A stretch of 64,000 nt of DNA from Margaritifera margaritifera (GCA_029931535.1 JAQPZY010001626.1:3839501-3903500), one strand, 5' to 3'; numbered from the stretch's first letter, positions 1 to 11,659 are shown. Notes: generated from the letters alone by a model not told the origin. Numbers and translations are program-made.

Positions 1-3000
1 TTCACCATTCGCTTGTGGGTAGTGAGGACTGGTAAATGCTTGTTTGAAGCTGTATTTCTCAGCAAACTCCTTAAAGTCGGAGGAAGTGAATTGGGTCCCA
101 TTGTCTGAGACTACGATTTCTGGGATTCCCCATCGTGCAAATGTGCTCTTCAGCTTTCCAATTACCTGCTGGGAGGTTGCTTTTGTTAGATGCATAATTT
201 TCAAATAGCGTGAAAAGTAGTCAGTAGCTACCAGGTATCTTTCTTGTTTGCTTCACAAATATCGATTTCAATTTTCTGCCATGGTCTGTCTGGTAGAGAG
301 GTTGTCTTCAATGGTTCCCTCCTCTGTGCTGGCTTCCTAATCTGACAAAATTTACAGGTCTCTATTTTGTCTTGGATCTGTCTCGAGATTCCAGGCCACC
401 ACACACAATTTTGGGCTCTCTCGCGGCATTTGGCTAATCCCTGATGACCCTCGTGGATGTTGTCAAGAATTCCTGGCCTTAAGACCGTAGGTATGATAAC
501 TCTGTCCCTGAAGAGAAATAGGTCGTTCGGAATAGAGAGTTCACTGCGCACAGCAAAGCATGGATGTACATCTAAGGGACAGCCATTTTTCTTATCTGGC
601 CATCCATTCCTGGTGAAAGCCATTGCAATCTGCAGATGTTGGTCACTCATGTAACCTTCTTTTATTTGTCCTAATTTCCTAAGGCACTCCTTTTCTATCT
701 GTGCATATTTAATCTCTGCAGGGGTGAGTGTTCTGGAACAAAAGGCAACCGGCTTGAGTTTCCTATCGGAAATTAGCCTGCATGCCTCCAATGACTCTAA
801 AAAAAAGTTCAATTTCCTCTTCGCATGTGGCTTCCTGGCCTAGGAGAGGGCTTCGAAAAAGGATGTCTGGAACCACCAAAAGCTTTCCAGCTACGTACTC
901 TGCCTTTGCGTTGAATCGTCTCAACCGCATCAACAGTCGTTGACACCTCAAAGGAGCTTTATCTAAATCATGTGTGTTGATCAGTGGCACTAAAGGCTTG
1001 TGGTCAGCATGCAATCTGAACGAGTCCAGTCAACAAGATATCGTGAAAACTTTTCACAGGCCCACACACATGCAAGGCACTCCTTTTATATCTGTGCATA
1101 TTTAACTTCTGCAGGGGTGTGTGTACTGGAACAAAAGGCAACCGGCTTGAGTTTCTCTCCATGTTGTTGGAATAATGCCCCACTAATACCATAACTGCTG
1201 GCATCAGCGCTGACAACTGTTAACTTTCCAGGGTCATAAAATGCTAAGACTGGTGTGGATGTCAGCATCTCCTTGACTTTCGTGAAGGCGTAATCCTGGT
1301 CTGGGCCCCAATACCAGGCAGTGTCTGATTTCAGCAGGTCCATAATTGGTAGCATTATTGTAGACAAGTCTGGTAGGAATCTACCAAGGTAGTTGATCAT
1401 GCCCATGGTAGGAGGAAGTTCACTGATATTTAATTAAGATGGTAGCTCTTTTACTGCAGCAACCTTTGCTGGACTGGGGAGTATGCCATCTGAGCTGATC
1501 ACGTGACCGAAGAATTCCAGTTTGTTCTTCTTAAATTCACATTTTTCTTTGTTGAGCTTGAGACCACTCCTATTGAGCGTCTCCAGTACCAAATTTAGGC
1601 GTCTGTCATGTTCCTCCAAGGTTCTGCCATAAATAAGTATATCATCCATAATGGCATCAGCCCCTTCAAAGCCAGTCAGCAGCTCTGTCATTTTTCTCTG
1701 GAAAATCTCTGGTGCCTACGTAATACCAAATGGGACTCGTTTAAAGCAGAAGCGACCCAGCGGTGTAATAAAGGTTGTCATCTTTGCACTTTCTGGATGT
1801 AAAGGTATTTGATAAAATCCGCTTTCTGCATCGAGTTTAGAGAAGACAGTGGAGCCTATCAGCTTTGGTGATATATCATCTAGACTAGTGAGCATATATC
1901 TTTCCCGTTTGACAGCCTCGTTGAGCTTCTTCAAGTCGACACAAATTCTGACTTTGCCATTTTTCTTAGGGACTGATACCATTAGCGCACAACATTCTGT
2001 GGGCTCTGTTACTTCCTCAATGATGCGTTCCTGCTGCATATGGAGCAATTCTTCTTTCACCTTAGAAAACAAAGGAAATGGTACGCGCCTGGGTGCAGCT
2101 ATACTGTATGGCCTGGCATCATCCTTGAGTATGATCTTTACTGGCTCACACTTCAACAGGCGAAAGTGCCCAAAGGCTGTTTTGTTGATCTCTTCAACTC
2201 TTTTCACAAGATCCATTTCATGTGCAACTGCACGTCCAAGGAGATTATTGGCACATGGTCCCTTGATGACAAATACTCACAACTGGTACGATACTTTCTT
2301 ATAGCTAGTATGTGCCATAAACTCGCCTCTTGAATCCAGAATCCCTCCAGGGCTGCACAACTTGGATTCAGATTGTCTCAGCTTTGGTTTTGTTGGAAGG
2401 GAGTTGTAGGTTGCTTCCGACATAACTGTTGCGTCTGCTCCAATGTCTATCTTGAAGCGAACTGAGGCTCCACAAATGTTCAAAATCACATGCCATGCCT
2501 CATTATCGTCATCACACATAGTTACTGAGCCAAGGAAGAATGCTTCTTGGTATTCTGCATAATATGTAGCTGGTATTTCATTGAATGTGACCTCATTTAC
2601 TCTTTTTGAGCGACAGACAATGGCAAAGTGGTCAACCTTGTTACAATGTCTGCACCGTTTTCCTTTAGCGGGACATATCTCACCTCTACCATGCCTCCTG
2701 TTGCATTTCTGACATGTTTGTTGTGCTGTTGTTTGACCAGTCTGATTTGGTTTTCGCCACTGATGCTGTCCGTTTCTGTTGGTCGATCCTGGTTTAGTGC
2801 CTGATGCCTTGTTCTGTTTAGAAATTTCATCCAAATCTTTGACCGTCTGACTTTAGTGGTGTATCTGACTTTTTGCCAGTTACGACTGTCTCGCTATTTG
2901 TATGGCTTTCACTAAGGTAAGATCGGCCTCCATTTGTAACTTTTCAGAAACCTCCTTATCCAGAATTCCAATTACAAGACGATCCCTTATTACTTCGTCC

Positions 3001-3386
3001 TTTTGTGCGCCAAAGTCACAATGATCGGCAATTTCATACAGCTTTCTTACAAATTCCTCCATGGACTCTCCTGGTTTTTGACTAAGTTGGTGGAAACACG
3101 CTCTTTCGTGGATTACCTTGCTCTTGGGGACGAAGTAATCATCAAATTTCTGCAAAGCTGGGGCGTACTTGTCGGCATCTTCTTCATTAGCAAACTCAAA
3201 CGATTTAAATATTTGTTCTGCTTCTTTCCCCATTGTATATATTCGTGAACTTACTTGAACTGCCTCATCTTCCTTATTTAGTTTGGTGGCGATCCTAAAG
3301 CGCGCGAAACACTGTTTCCAATCCGGCCACTCCACTGTCTTCCCAAAGTTAAAGCTCTCCGGTGCCTGGAATTTCGCCATTTTCAC
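1..3386 (-). pseudogene. Ty3/Gypsy gag-pol polyprotein, degenerate, cut by the window edge
   Basis: The coding order on the minus strand is gag (3386-2880), zinc knuckles plus protease (2834-2277), reverse transcriptase (2216-1434), RNase H (1406-763) and integrase (812-1). Visible hallmarks are a CX2CX4HX4C knuckle (CRHCNKVDHFAIVC), the aspartic-protease motif DIGA, the RT active site AIMDDILIYG, the integrase HHCC zinc domain (HEGHQG..CKFCQIRKPA) and the start of the integrase core (SDNGTQF). Gag to RNase H keep one frame but are broken by in-frame stops near 2878, 2840, 2277, 1716, 1431 and 1083. A frameshift follows near 1020-1035 and another near 790-815. The family normally makes one long polyprotein for reverse transcription and integration, so this copy is dead. 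The 3' end of integrase and the 3' LTR lie outside the window. Confidence 0.93.
2880..3386 (-). pseudogene. Gypsy gag (capsid-like) segment
   Basis: This is a 168-codon open stretch starting MKMAKFQAPESFNF, with the helical gag pattern (PGESMEEFVRKLYEIADHC, then VIRDRLVIGI) seen in invertebrate Gypsy capsid domains. It ends at a TAA after IARQS. Reading in the same frame past this stop and a second one reaches the zinc-knuckle segment, so gag and pol were once a single frame. The ATG at 3386 lies about 30 nt downstream of the primer-binding-site-like sequence, a typical distance. Confidence 0.85.
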
Positions 3387-3417
3387 TCACTGCAAAAGTT
3401 TATGTATCTTTTGGAGT

Positions 3418-3432
3418 CACATCTGATACCAT
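3418..3432 (-). other. Candidate primer binding site and inner edge of the 5' LTR
   Basis: On the minus strand the sequence reads ACA then TGGTATCAGATGTG, just 5' of gag. TGGTATCAGA-type sites complement tRNA 3' ends (CCA-containing) in LTR retrotransposons, and the preceding CA is the expected LTR terminus. The LTR would then run from about 3432 to higher coordinates, perhaps to 3700-3800. Its outer border cannot be fixed because the partner LTR is outside the window. Confidence 0.5.
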
Positions 3433-3789
3433 GTCATGAAAACGAGGAAGTCTCAAGTTGTTACACACACAGGGTTCATTGACGCACGTTCATAATACAC
3501 ATCAGATGTCTTCCATGATGGATCGCGGCGACCCCTATGTCAGGGAGCAGTCCCTATCTAATGTCGCAGCTACTAAGGGGAGCAGTTATTAATTTGAACT
3601 AACTACGATACCACACAGTCAACTATATCCAGAGTTACCTCCCTACACCTGTTTACGAAGGTCAACAATATTTTTGAGTACATACACATTTCAACAGTTT
3701 CAGCGACAATCTATAAAGTAACAGTATGTAATATAACTTAAAAGGTTACAAAATAAAAGATTACTTAGATGTTCACAGCAGTACTATAT

Positions 3790-4829
3790 AAGTCCCATGA
3801 CTACTCATCCACTATTTTGGACAAGTCATCAGTGTTTCTTATTCTCTTTTTCTTGACACTCTGGAACTTTGCAAAGAATTTACAGCCAGATATCCAGGCC
3901 TCATCGACGCAATCCAGGTTCTTGATTTTGTCGAAGAATTCGTAGTCTGTTTAGTTTGGTCCTCTTTTATAACAATCCCTTAACCTTTCATCTCTTTTCT
4001 ATTTCTTATCGGCTCCAATTTCTTTCTCTGAGATATGAACTTGTATGCAGATAGCTGGCCTGTTTGAGCCCTTATCTAATTTACCTATTCTATGTGCAAT
4101 ACGTATATCACCTAACGATATTTCTATTCCCATCTTTCTCTGCAAAAGATCAACCACTTTTTCAGCAATTTCGTTCTCAGTGTCTTTCTTATTTTCATCG
4201 TACAAGCCATATATGTTGACTCATTCCGTCAGGGCATACTATTCCAGTTCGTTCATTCTTTCTTTCATTTACTTGCTACCAGCAGTAGCCCTCTGATGAG
4301 ATCGGACTTTCATTCTCTCTCTTTTTCAAGTGTTTCAATCCTTCTTTTCTGGTCTTCCTTTTCAATATCAATGGCTACCACCTCGTCTCTCAGTTTTGTA
4401 AATTCCTCCTAAACTTTGACAATCTCCGCCTTGCTTCAGCTTCTGTATTGTTCCATCCAATATATTTTTGGTAACCAACTGGTTCAGTTTAGATCCGAAA
4501 TACTCCATAGAAGCAAGGTTGTCAATTTTTTTTAGTGAAAGAGTTCAGCTTGGCTTCTATTTTTTCCATCTGACTTTGACGTGAATTTTCTGTAATTAAA
4601 ACTGTCGTCTCACAAACTGCCTTACAGATGTTTGTGAAGGAGACACAGAGATTTCTTCGGCCTCTGACACCAGCCTCTGAGGTGTTGTATTCTCTGACAC
4701 CACTCTCTGAGGTGTTGTATTCTCTTACACCAGCCTCTGAGGTGTTGTACTCTCCGACTACTTCTTGATCTTATCCTTCTCTCTATCCCTCTGTGACTTG
4801 GTGCACGTTTTTGTCGAGCGAGACTCCAT
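3790..4829 (-). pseudogene. Non-LTR retrotransposon ORF1-like protein, degenerate
   Basis: A reading frame begins at the ATG at 4829-4827 (MESRSTKTCTKSQRDRE) and continues with stops and frameshifts through a lysine/glutamate-rich coiled-coil region (about 4300-4650). It ends with the open segment 4205-3999, which contains GDIRIAHRIGK followed by RPAICIQV. The pattern IxxAHRxG followed about ten residues later by RPxxIxV is characteristic of the RNA-binding and C-terminal region of L1/CR1-type ORF1 proteins. No ORF2 follows; at lower coordinates the next element is the Gypsy copy, so this is a truncated remnant. A 30-bp tandem repeat lies near its N terminus. Family assignment is by motif only. 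Confidence 0.6.
4662..4751 (-). repeat. Three tandem 30-bp units inside the ORF1 remnant
   Basis: Units at 4662-4691, 4692-4721 and 4722-4751 are nearly identical. On the minus strand each encodes ten residues of the form ENTTPQRxVS. The length is a multiple of three, so the expansion kept the ORF1 frame; one unit has since gained a stop. Confidence 0.85.
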
Positions 4830-4851
4830 GGTGATCTAAAGGTGTCAAATC

Positions 4852-5367
4852 TGAATCAAAATTTCAAATCCCACGAAAGATAAATATACTGGTCGCTTTA
4901 GATTTCTACCGAGGTTTGGTAAGACATGTATATTAAATGTTATTCACACTGATACACAACACGTTTAATGCATGTTAAGAACAAATTACTGTAGTGTCTC
5001 AACTATGCCGCACTTAAGGGTTAACATATCCAATATGAGTACTCATAAAGTGCAAATGTATTTATCAAAACACTGTTTACTTCCCAGAATTAGTCACAAA
5101 CACAAAGTATTGTGTTTATGTATTTGCATGCCCGTTCACCAGTGTACCGCCAAATTACAAGCATGGATCGCATTTGGGCATTGTCAACAAACTTTCTTCT
5201 AAATACGAGTTTCCAACAAATTCCCACAAAAAGAAACGCTCACTTCAACTACGTGTCTCACTTTTCCTTTTGAGACATACAGTGGTTACCATATCATTTT
5301 AGATATTTTGTACATCAATTTGTTTAACCTGACAGACTGGTTGGTTGACATCTGACTTCTATTCCAG
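4852..5367. other. Non-coding, inferred intron sequence
   Basis: This lies between the ORF1 remnant and the first coiled-coil exon. No coding pattern, repeat or RNA gene was recognised. It ends in the splice acceptor of the exon at 5368. Confidence 0.4.
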
Positions 5368-5568
5368 CATGATGCTAATGACGATGAGAATTCACAAACC
5401 AAGACCATTGTCGGCGTGTTCACCCGTCTAAAGGATGGCCTGGATACCGCTAGGAATCTGATTAACAGTCTTAAGCGGGAAAAGTGGCGGCTAAGCAGAC
5501 GAAAACTCAGTGTAGAAATGAGGCTGGGGGAACTAGACGATTACAAATCACATTTGATGCAGGACATG
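5368..5568 (+). CDS. Coiled-coil protein, antepenultimate exon
   Basis: This exon of 67 codons is bounded by acceptor TCTATTCCAG and donor ATG|GTAAAA, and starts and ends on codon borders (phase 0/0). It encodes HDANDDENSQTKTIVGVFTR followed by a charged helical segment rich in Leu, Lys, Arg and Glu (NLINSLKREKWRLSRRKLS). Its base composition is clearly less AT-rich than the flanks. It joins in frame to the exons at 6077 and 6979. Upstream exons are not visible; the 5' side is occupied by retroelements. The product is not recognised; a long dimeric coiled coil is the safest description. Confidence 0.72.
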
Positions 5569-6076
5569 GTAAAAGAATTTTTAGAAATACATTTTAATAA
5601 CTAGAAAAAATTAAGTTACTACCGATCAAACGTTTAATCTTTCACTATATCTAGAGATTATATGCTGTTTCAATTCAAAGTTTAATTAAATGTTTCCTAA
5701 ACCAAAATGACTCGCCCGAGACCTCGACTTGTGTGCCAGAATGAATACATTCAAATAAGAAAATATATAAAATTTGTATCAGCCATTTATCAAAATTGTT
5801 TTGAGAATATAGATTATAAGAAACTATTGCGGCTTCCCGTCTCGGGATAATTGTTTTAATTTGGTCAATATATCTCTTGTTGGACTGGTTGTTTAATATC
5901 AGTTCTGACACCAGTTCTTAAAATTAGGACACAGACCAAAACAAAAAAAAGAAGCTCCTATTAAAGTCGGAGAACACGTTCAAAAGATAAAATAAATTAG
6001 ATACTAAAATTTTACCCTTAAATGTGCTGTGTAATTATATTCCCACTAGTGGAGTTATATCAACATTTGGTTTCAG

Positions 6077-6227
6077 TCTAACCTGAACGAGTTAGTGGAC
6101 GTGTTGAGCGTGCGGCTGATTCAGCTGGAAAACACCCTGGTCGAGGAACAAGAGACTCAAGAGATGCTGGAGGCCGAGAAAGATGACATGAAGGAACGAC
6201 TGAAGGCATCGGAAGCACGACGTCATG
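6077..6227 (+). CDS. Coiled-coil protein, penultimate exon
   Basis: The acceptor TTGGTTTCAG precedes SNLNELVDVLSVRLIQLENT, and the donor CATG|GTGAAA follows ERLKASEARRH. The exon is 151 nt long, entering in phase 0 and leaving with one extra base that is completed by AG of the next exon to give GAG (Glu). Heptad-like spacing of Leu, Val and Ile with abundant Glu indicates a continuous coiled coil across the exon junctions. Confidence 0.72.
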
Positions 6228-6978
6228 GTGAAACTATCAGAACATTTATATTGTCAACCTTTTAATCCTCTGCCAATTTATGCAAACATTAACTAAGCGT
6301 TGGCCTCGAATTGTAAAATCCATGTATTTTTTTGTTGTTGCGATTTTCATTGAAACATAATAGACGTTTAGATTATACAGATATAAATTTATTTTAGACA
6401 AATTGTATGTTTTACATAAAATTTATTTCTGTAAACCCTTCTTATGTAAAACAAAAGGTCACTCGTTGTTAAGCATTTTCAAAAGCAGTAACTTTGCAAT
6501 TGTTCTCGACAGTTTAATTCATATTATATTAAACCTGATAAAGGCATGCATTAGACTGCAGAAAAAGATAGTGCCATATCTCCGCACCTATTATGTCAGT
6601 GATGAATTAGAGATGCTATGGTGTTCATTCAAACAGGATGAGGTATTGAAATATAATAGGAAGAACTCCGGTTGACCTGACCTTATTGCAAACATTATGA
6701 GTAAGGCAAAGCGTTTATAAATAAAACAATATACCTTTTACAGGATTTTCCCCAAGACTTTTTCATACATTCATTCTACTGGCCGTGTAATTTAAAATTT
6801 TAGTTAGCATATACCAACGTTTGATTGAACATAAAAAAATGCTAAGCAATATTAACCCTCGTTATACATCTATAGCTTGCATTTTCGGAAGAGGCGATGT
6901 TTGGAACACATGTCAGAGACAAATGCATGTTGATCTCAGGGAACATATGAGGAAATAAAATGTGTCTCATAATTCCAG

Positions 6979-7235
6979 AGCTGGAGCTTCATAAGCAGGA
7001 GCTGATTACGGAGCTGAAGGAGTTGAGCCGTGAGAAATCGGACGCCAGTTACAAGAAGGAGAATCTGGAGTTGAAGACAGAGATGGAGATCATCATGGAA
7101 GAAAACAAACAGTTGAAGGACATGCTCAGATTGAAAGATCTCAATGCGGAGCTTGACAAAGGCGATTTGGGAAGTTTAGGATCCGTCGGCAATGAAACTA
7201 AAGGTAGTCAATCGGCGGAAGACACTGGATTCTGA
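6979..7235 (+). CDS. Coiled-coil protein, terminal exon
   Basis: The acceptor CATAATTCCAG is followed by LELHKQELITELKELSREKS and further heptads (EMEIIMEENKQLKDML). An acidic/Gly/Ser-rich non-coiled tail ends at a TGA (SQSAEDTGF). The terminal position is supported by an AATAAA about 45 nt after the stop. Together the three exons give about 200 residues of C-terminal coiled coil. No diagnostic domain is visible, so no gene name is given. Confidence 0.75.
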
Positions 7236-7280
7236 GAATGACAGCAAACCAATTGCTGATGGAAGGAAACCAGACAAAGA

Positions 7281-7287
7281 TAATAAA
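7281..7287 (+). terminator. Polyadenylation signal of the coiled-coil gene
   Basis: An AATAAA hexamer (within GATAATAAACTATAAA) follows the TGA at 7235 at a short distance, as expected for a compact 3' UTR. Confidence 0.5.
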
Positions 7288-7289
7288 CT

Positions 7290-8525
7290 ATAAATGTCAA
7301 GGAATATGTACAACCATAAATTTTAGTGAGGATGAAATTTCGTGCCTTTGGATACAGTTTCATGGGGTAACAATTCTGGGGTTTTTCTTAACACACACTG
7401 TACAAATATTCGTGGACTATCTAAGTGGGTAAAGAATATCCATGAAATTAAATACATCTGATATTAGACTATGTGTGATAACAAGCTTGTATTGCTTCAT
7501 TCACATATATGTCCAAGTAATTTAAAAGCTAGGCCAACAGTAATAATTTCTTCGCATGCCATCTAAATTTCACTGAAGCTGTAAAGCTTTCAAAAGTGTA
7601 AGGCTGGATTCTTGGTTAAAATTGTCAGATCTTGGTCTCTTTGCCGTTCACCATCCATATAGAGAAGAGGCATTTTACTTTTTGCATGTTTGAAAATGTA
7701 AATGATTGTAACACAACGCAATTTAGAAAAAAAGCCTGGTAGATTTTTAATTGGGGTTTCTCCTAATTAAATGATATTTCTGATGCCTTTACAAATACGT
7801 TATGATTTAAAATCTCGTGTACATCGCCAGCTTATTTACTCCCTTTAAGGAAAAATGGCTTTCTTACATTTCTTTTACAGTCAATGAGTAATCCCAGTTC
7901 ATACCTTTGTATGCAGATCGAAATGATTTCAACCTCAGTTTCAACGGAAGGAAACTAACTAAATTGAATGCATTAGACTGATTAAACTTGTATTTCTCAC
8001 TTAACAGGGAATTACATATTTGTTTCAAAACCAGTCTATCTAACGGCTGGAAGCGAACTGAGATACACGACATGTAATATAATTTACATTAATTCATGTA
8101 TAAAAACCTTTTCGTTTGCCTAACAAGGCTGATTAACTTGACCGACTTGAGAATCTATGTAGCGGAGAAGAGATTCTCCATTGTTTAAGGTGCTGATGTG
8201 CCACGGAATTAAGGATGTAGCAATTAATATTTATGAAAGAATATCGTGAACTAACATTAGACACACGAAAATCTGGCGACTAAAGAAGGTATACTTTTCA
8301 CTCCTGGTATAACATTCTTGAAATTTAATGTAACTAGTCTAGATGTATACTTATTCTGGGGTTTCATTGTAGCGATAGAATATATTTGAAATATATTAAA
8401 GTTATTATGCTTAGATATAAAAAAAATCTCCCCCGACCATCATTAAATGTGCAGAGACGTGCTTAAACAATCATTAAATATATTTGTAACGCAACATGAA
8501 ATATGCTTTATTATTTTTACTATAT
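7290..8525. other. AT-rich intergenic stretch
   Basis: No exon-like segment, repeat array or RNA gene was recognised. It leads into the short (TA)n tract at about 8527-8542 that marks the truncated 5' side of the Penelope-like element. Confidence 0.4.
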
Positions 8526-8585
8526 CCATATATATATATATGACTATCTGATAATTCCCTCCTTGTATCTTTAGATGTAACATCA

Positions 8586-9272
8586 TTGTATACAAACATA
8601 CCGCATGCAGATGGTATTAAGGCGTGTAAATATTTTCTTGACAACAGTCTTAATCATAACAGACTATTGAGTGAAGATATTTGTAAAATAATAACACTTA
8701 TCTTTGAAAATAATAATTTCCAATTTAATGGTACCAATTACATCCAAATAATGGGTACGGCAATGGGTAGTCCTATGGCTCCTTCATACGCTTCCCTTTT
8801 CATGGGTAAATTAGAACAAGATTTTCTTGAAAACGAGAATTTTAATCCCACTGTTTGGTTAAGATTTTTAGATGACATCTTTATGATCTGGAACCACTCA
8901 GAAGAAGATCTACACAAATTTATTAATAGCCTAAATAATTTTCACCCCACAATTAAATTTACTTACACTGCATCCAGTACGCATGTATCATTTCTAGATG
9001 TAAATGTGATGAAAAATTCTGATAATACTATCTCTACAAATGTTCACGAAAAAGAAACTAATATCCACCAATATGTGGAATATTCGTCTTGTCATCCCAG
9101 GTCATGTAAAAACGGTATACCTTATAGTCAGGCGAAAAGATACCGACGTATCATTTCAGACGATTATCAATTAAAACATTCTTTAAATGAATTAAAAACA
9201 TATTTCCAAAAAAGAAATTATCCTATACATGTAATAGAGTCTGCTTTAAGTAAAGTCTGTATTCTTACCTAA
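8586..9272 (+). pseudogene. Penelope-like reverse transcriptase domain
   Basis: This is 228 codons of RT core from SLYTNIP to a premature TAA after SKVCILT. The second Asp-containing motif (FLDDIFMIW) and the Gly-rich box (MGTAMGSPMAP) are intact. The N-terminal fingers region is absent. Confidence 0.88.
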
Positions 9273-9347
9273 AATGATGCTTTAAATACAGCAGAATGTA
9301 CGAAAGATAAAAATGTAATTCCTTTCATAATACAATATAATCCTTCA

Positions 9348-9956
9348 TTGCCAAATATAGGCCTTACAATTAATAAATATTGGAGTCTCCTCAACTTATC
9401 AGATAAAAACAGCGTCAAAACACTTTACAAGAGCAAGCCTATTCTTGCTTATAGAAGACATAGGAATTTACAAGATCTTTTGATCAGAACTAAACCGACA
9501 AAAAATTTTCAAAGATGTTTTTCATCATCTAAATGCAACAGACGTAGGTGCTCTCAATGTGCAAATATTAGAGAAAGTACCTATTTTAGTAGCTCCAATA
9601 CTAAAGAAATGTTTTCTCTACGTTATAACACTGACTGCATATCAACTGATGTAATTTATTTGATAACCTGTAAAAAATGTAACATGCAATATATTGGACA
9701 AACACTTCAACAGGTTTCTAAGAGAATGAATAATCACCGTTTTCATATAAAAAATTGTATGGATCCTCATTTCTCCTCTAATGTTTCAATACATTTTAAT
9801 ACAAATAATCACTCTTTACGTGATTTTTCTTTCATGCCAATCGATATTGTGCACGGCGAAATGAACAGACTTATTAAAGAAAGTTATTGGATTAATCGGT
9901 TAGATACTTTGTATCCCAATGGCCTTAATACTAAGGCATTATATAAAATTGTATAG
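9348..9956 (+). pseudogene. Penelope-like C-terminal region with GIY-YIG endonuclease
   Basis: The 202-codon open segment continues the RT frame after the stop. It carries a CxxxxxC/CxxC-like zinc patch and a GIY-YIG nuclease core (CKKCNMQYIGQT, then SKRMNNHR and later KESYWINRL). It ends at the natural TAG at 9954-9956. Confidence 0.88.
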
Positions 9957-9982
9957 AATTTTAGTGGAGGAATTTATATATT

Positions 9983-10214
9983 GTATACATGTGTATGTAT
10001 GTATGTGTATGTATATATGTATGTGTGTATGTATATATGTGTGTATATATATATGTATGTATGTATGTGTATATGTATAATGTGTGTATATATGTGTGTG
10101 TGTGTATGTATGTGTATGTATGTATGTGTATGTATATGTATATATATGTATGCATATAATATTTATATAAAATATGTAGTTATATGTATGACTGTTAGTC
10201 TCTACATTATAATC

Positions 10215-10281
<67 letters not shown>
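9983..10281. repeat. Compound (TGTA)n/(TG)n/(TA)n microsatellite
   Basis: GTAT/GTGT-rich sequence occupies 9983-10165, and after a short unique piece an uninterrupted (TA)n tract runs from about 10219 to 10281. It lies directly downstream of the Penelope-like ORF. Open frames here on both strands are repeat artefacts. Confidence 0.95.
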
Positions 10282-10283
<2 letters not shown>

Positions 10284-10319
10284 AAATGCGGCTCTAAACA
10301 TTTTTTATTTTAAAACTTT

Positions 10320-11237
10320 TTTTTTTACTGTGCTATCGATCGTGTTTGTCTTGGAGACTTCATAGTGGTACATATTATAACCGCATTGAAGAAAGAAAAT
10401 CCTCGTTTAAAGGAAATCATTAAGAAACTTGGTAAAAATTTAATGAAACGAGGCATCTATAATTTGTATCGTATTCCTCCGTAGTTCATCCCTTTGCTTG
10501 GAATATTTTCAGTTACCAGAAATATGCTAAAAAACAAAGGGGCCAAAAAAGAAGCATATACAGAAATTTGAAAGATATGATTAGATCATAAAATAAAGTA
10601 AATTTGCACTTTCAAGTCAACTCTCGTTATATCTATAACCATGACGAAAACTACAAATTATGCGGAAATATCTCAAAATTATATCATCAGATTATAATCG
10701 GCATAAAATAGCACATGTGGTGGAACTTCCTAGGGGAAAGGGGTGCAGGTGTGGATTGGGAGTTCGGTGGTCGTGTTGTAGCGCGTGGAAAAGTATCTCA
10801 CTCTGGGCATTTCAGTCCCCCCCCCCCATGTTTGTTATAAATTTCAATTAAATATTAAATACGTTTTACGAAGAGGCTTGTGCATTACTAAATTGAATTG
10901 TTCGTATAAATGCAGACACATTGACGTTGACCAAACAGTGTTGTAATTATCACGTTCCCCGATTCTTTTTAAACCATACATTAGTTCTTTTTCATAGCAA
11001 ACACATTCGTCTTTTTCTTGCAGTCCTCTATTACATGTATGAATAGCTGTTATACCCAAATATAATTTTTTTTTTTAATAAACCCGTCGGGGTACCATCT
11101 CACATGCTACCTGACAAAGATTTGGATTCAGACATACGTTTAAACAATATATTTAATGTATGTTTTGAATTATTATTATTTTCAAGTCGTTTCTCACAGA
11201 ATCATAATAGTAATGGAAAATGAAGTTTGTGATAACC

Positions 11238-11238
<1 letters not shown>
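10320..11238. other. Unassigned intergenic sequence
   Basis: No coherent gene was recognised. The first 170 bases after the poly-T at about 10318 have a slightly coding-like composition but no recognisable domain. A C-homopolymer lies near 10818. Confidence 0.35.

Positions 11239-11240
<2 letters not shown>

Positions 11241-11289
<49 letters not shown>
11241..11289. repeat. (GA)n microsatellite
   Basis: About 24 uninterrupted GA dinucleotides. Confidence 0.97.
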
Positions 11290-11293
<4 letters not shown>

Positions 11294-11659
11294 CATTGTA
11301 TACAATCCATAGTCATTTTTGTCTTCCCTAACATTATTCAAATAAGTATTCAATTATTCTCGTCAGTTACATTAATTCCTGAGAATAACAAACTGGAAAC
11401 ATTCCATCATATATGATAATAAAGCATGTATTGTATTTTGCATTTCTTAGTAACCAATCAAATGATTCGCAACAGAACCTTTGTATAAGATGATGTACAA
11501 AAATTATGTATCAAGTATGCCTTCATATATGCTTCCCATCTACAATTTAACTTCTCCCAATTTGCAATGATTGTAGGCTGTACACTTCTCTAATTTGTAC
11601 CTATATATTTCTTTTTTTTAACGTTTCCAAGTTCGGTACTTTTTTGTGAATATACAATG

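Larger units (their letters stand above)
8550..9956 (+). mobile_element. Penelope-like retroelement (RT + GIY-YIG), 5'-truncated, one in-frame stop
   Basis: One frame runs from about 8550 to the stop at 9956, interrupted only by a TAA at 9270-9272. The reverse transcriptase part has LDVTSLYTNIPH, the GTAMGSPMAPSYASLF box and the active site FLDDIF. The second part has a Cys-rich patch (KCNRRRCSQC) and then the GIY-YIG endonuclease signature YLITCKKCNMQYIGQT with downstream Arg/His residues. RT plus C-terminal GIY-YIG is diagnostic of endonuclease-bearing Penelope-like elements, which reverse-transcribe their RNA at nicked chromosomal sites. The N-terminal third is missing: the frame begins next to a (TA)n tract, and the 3' side runs straight into TG/TA microsatellites. 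The copy is young enough to be nearly open, but it is truncated and therefore not autonomous. Confidence 0.93.

Noticed and set aside
8586..9956. Group I intron or phage GIY-YIG homing gene
   Set aside because: The GIY-YIG motif is fused in frame to a Penelope-type reverse transcriptase, which explains it better.
9961..10313. Long ORFs on both strands over 9.96-10.31 kb
   Set aside because: They are translations of TG/TA microsatellite (Tyr/Ile/Met/Val/Cys and His/Thr/Ile strings), not genes.
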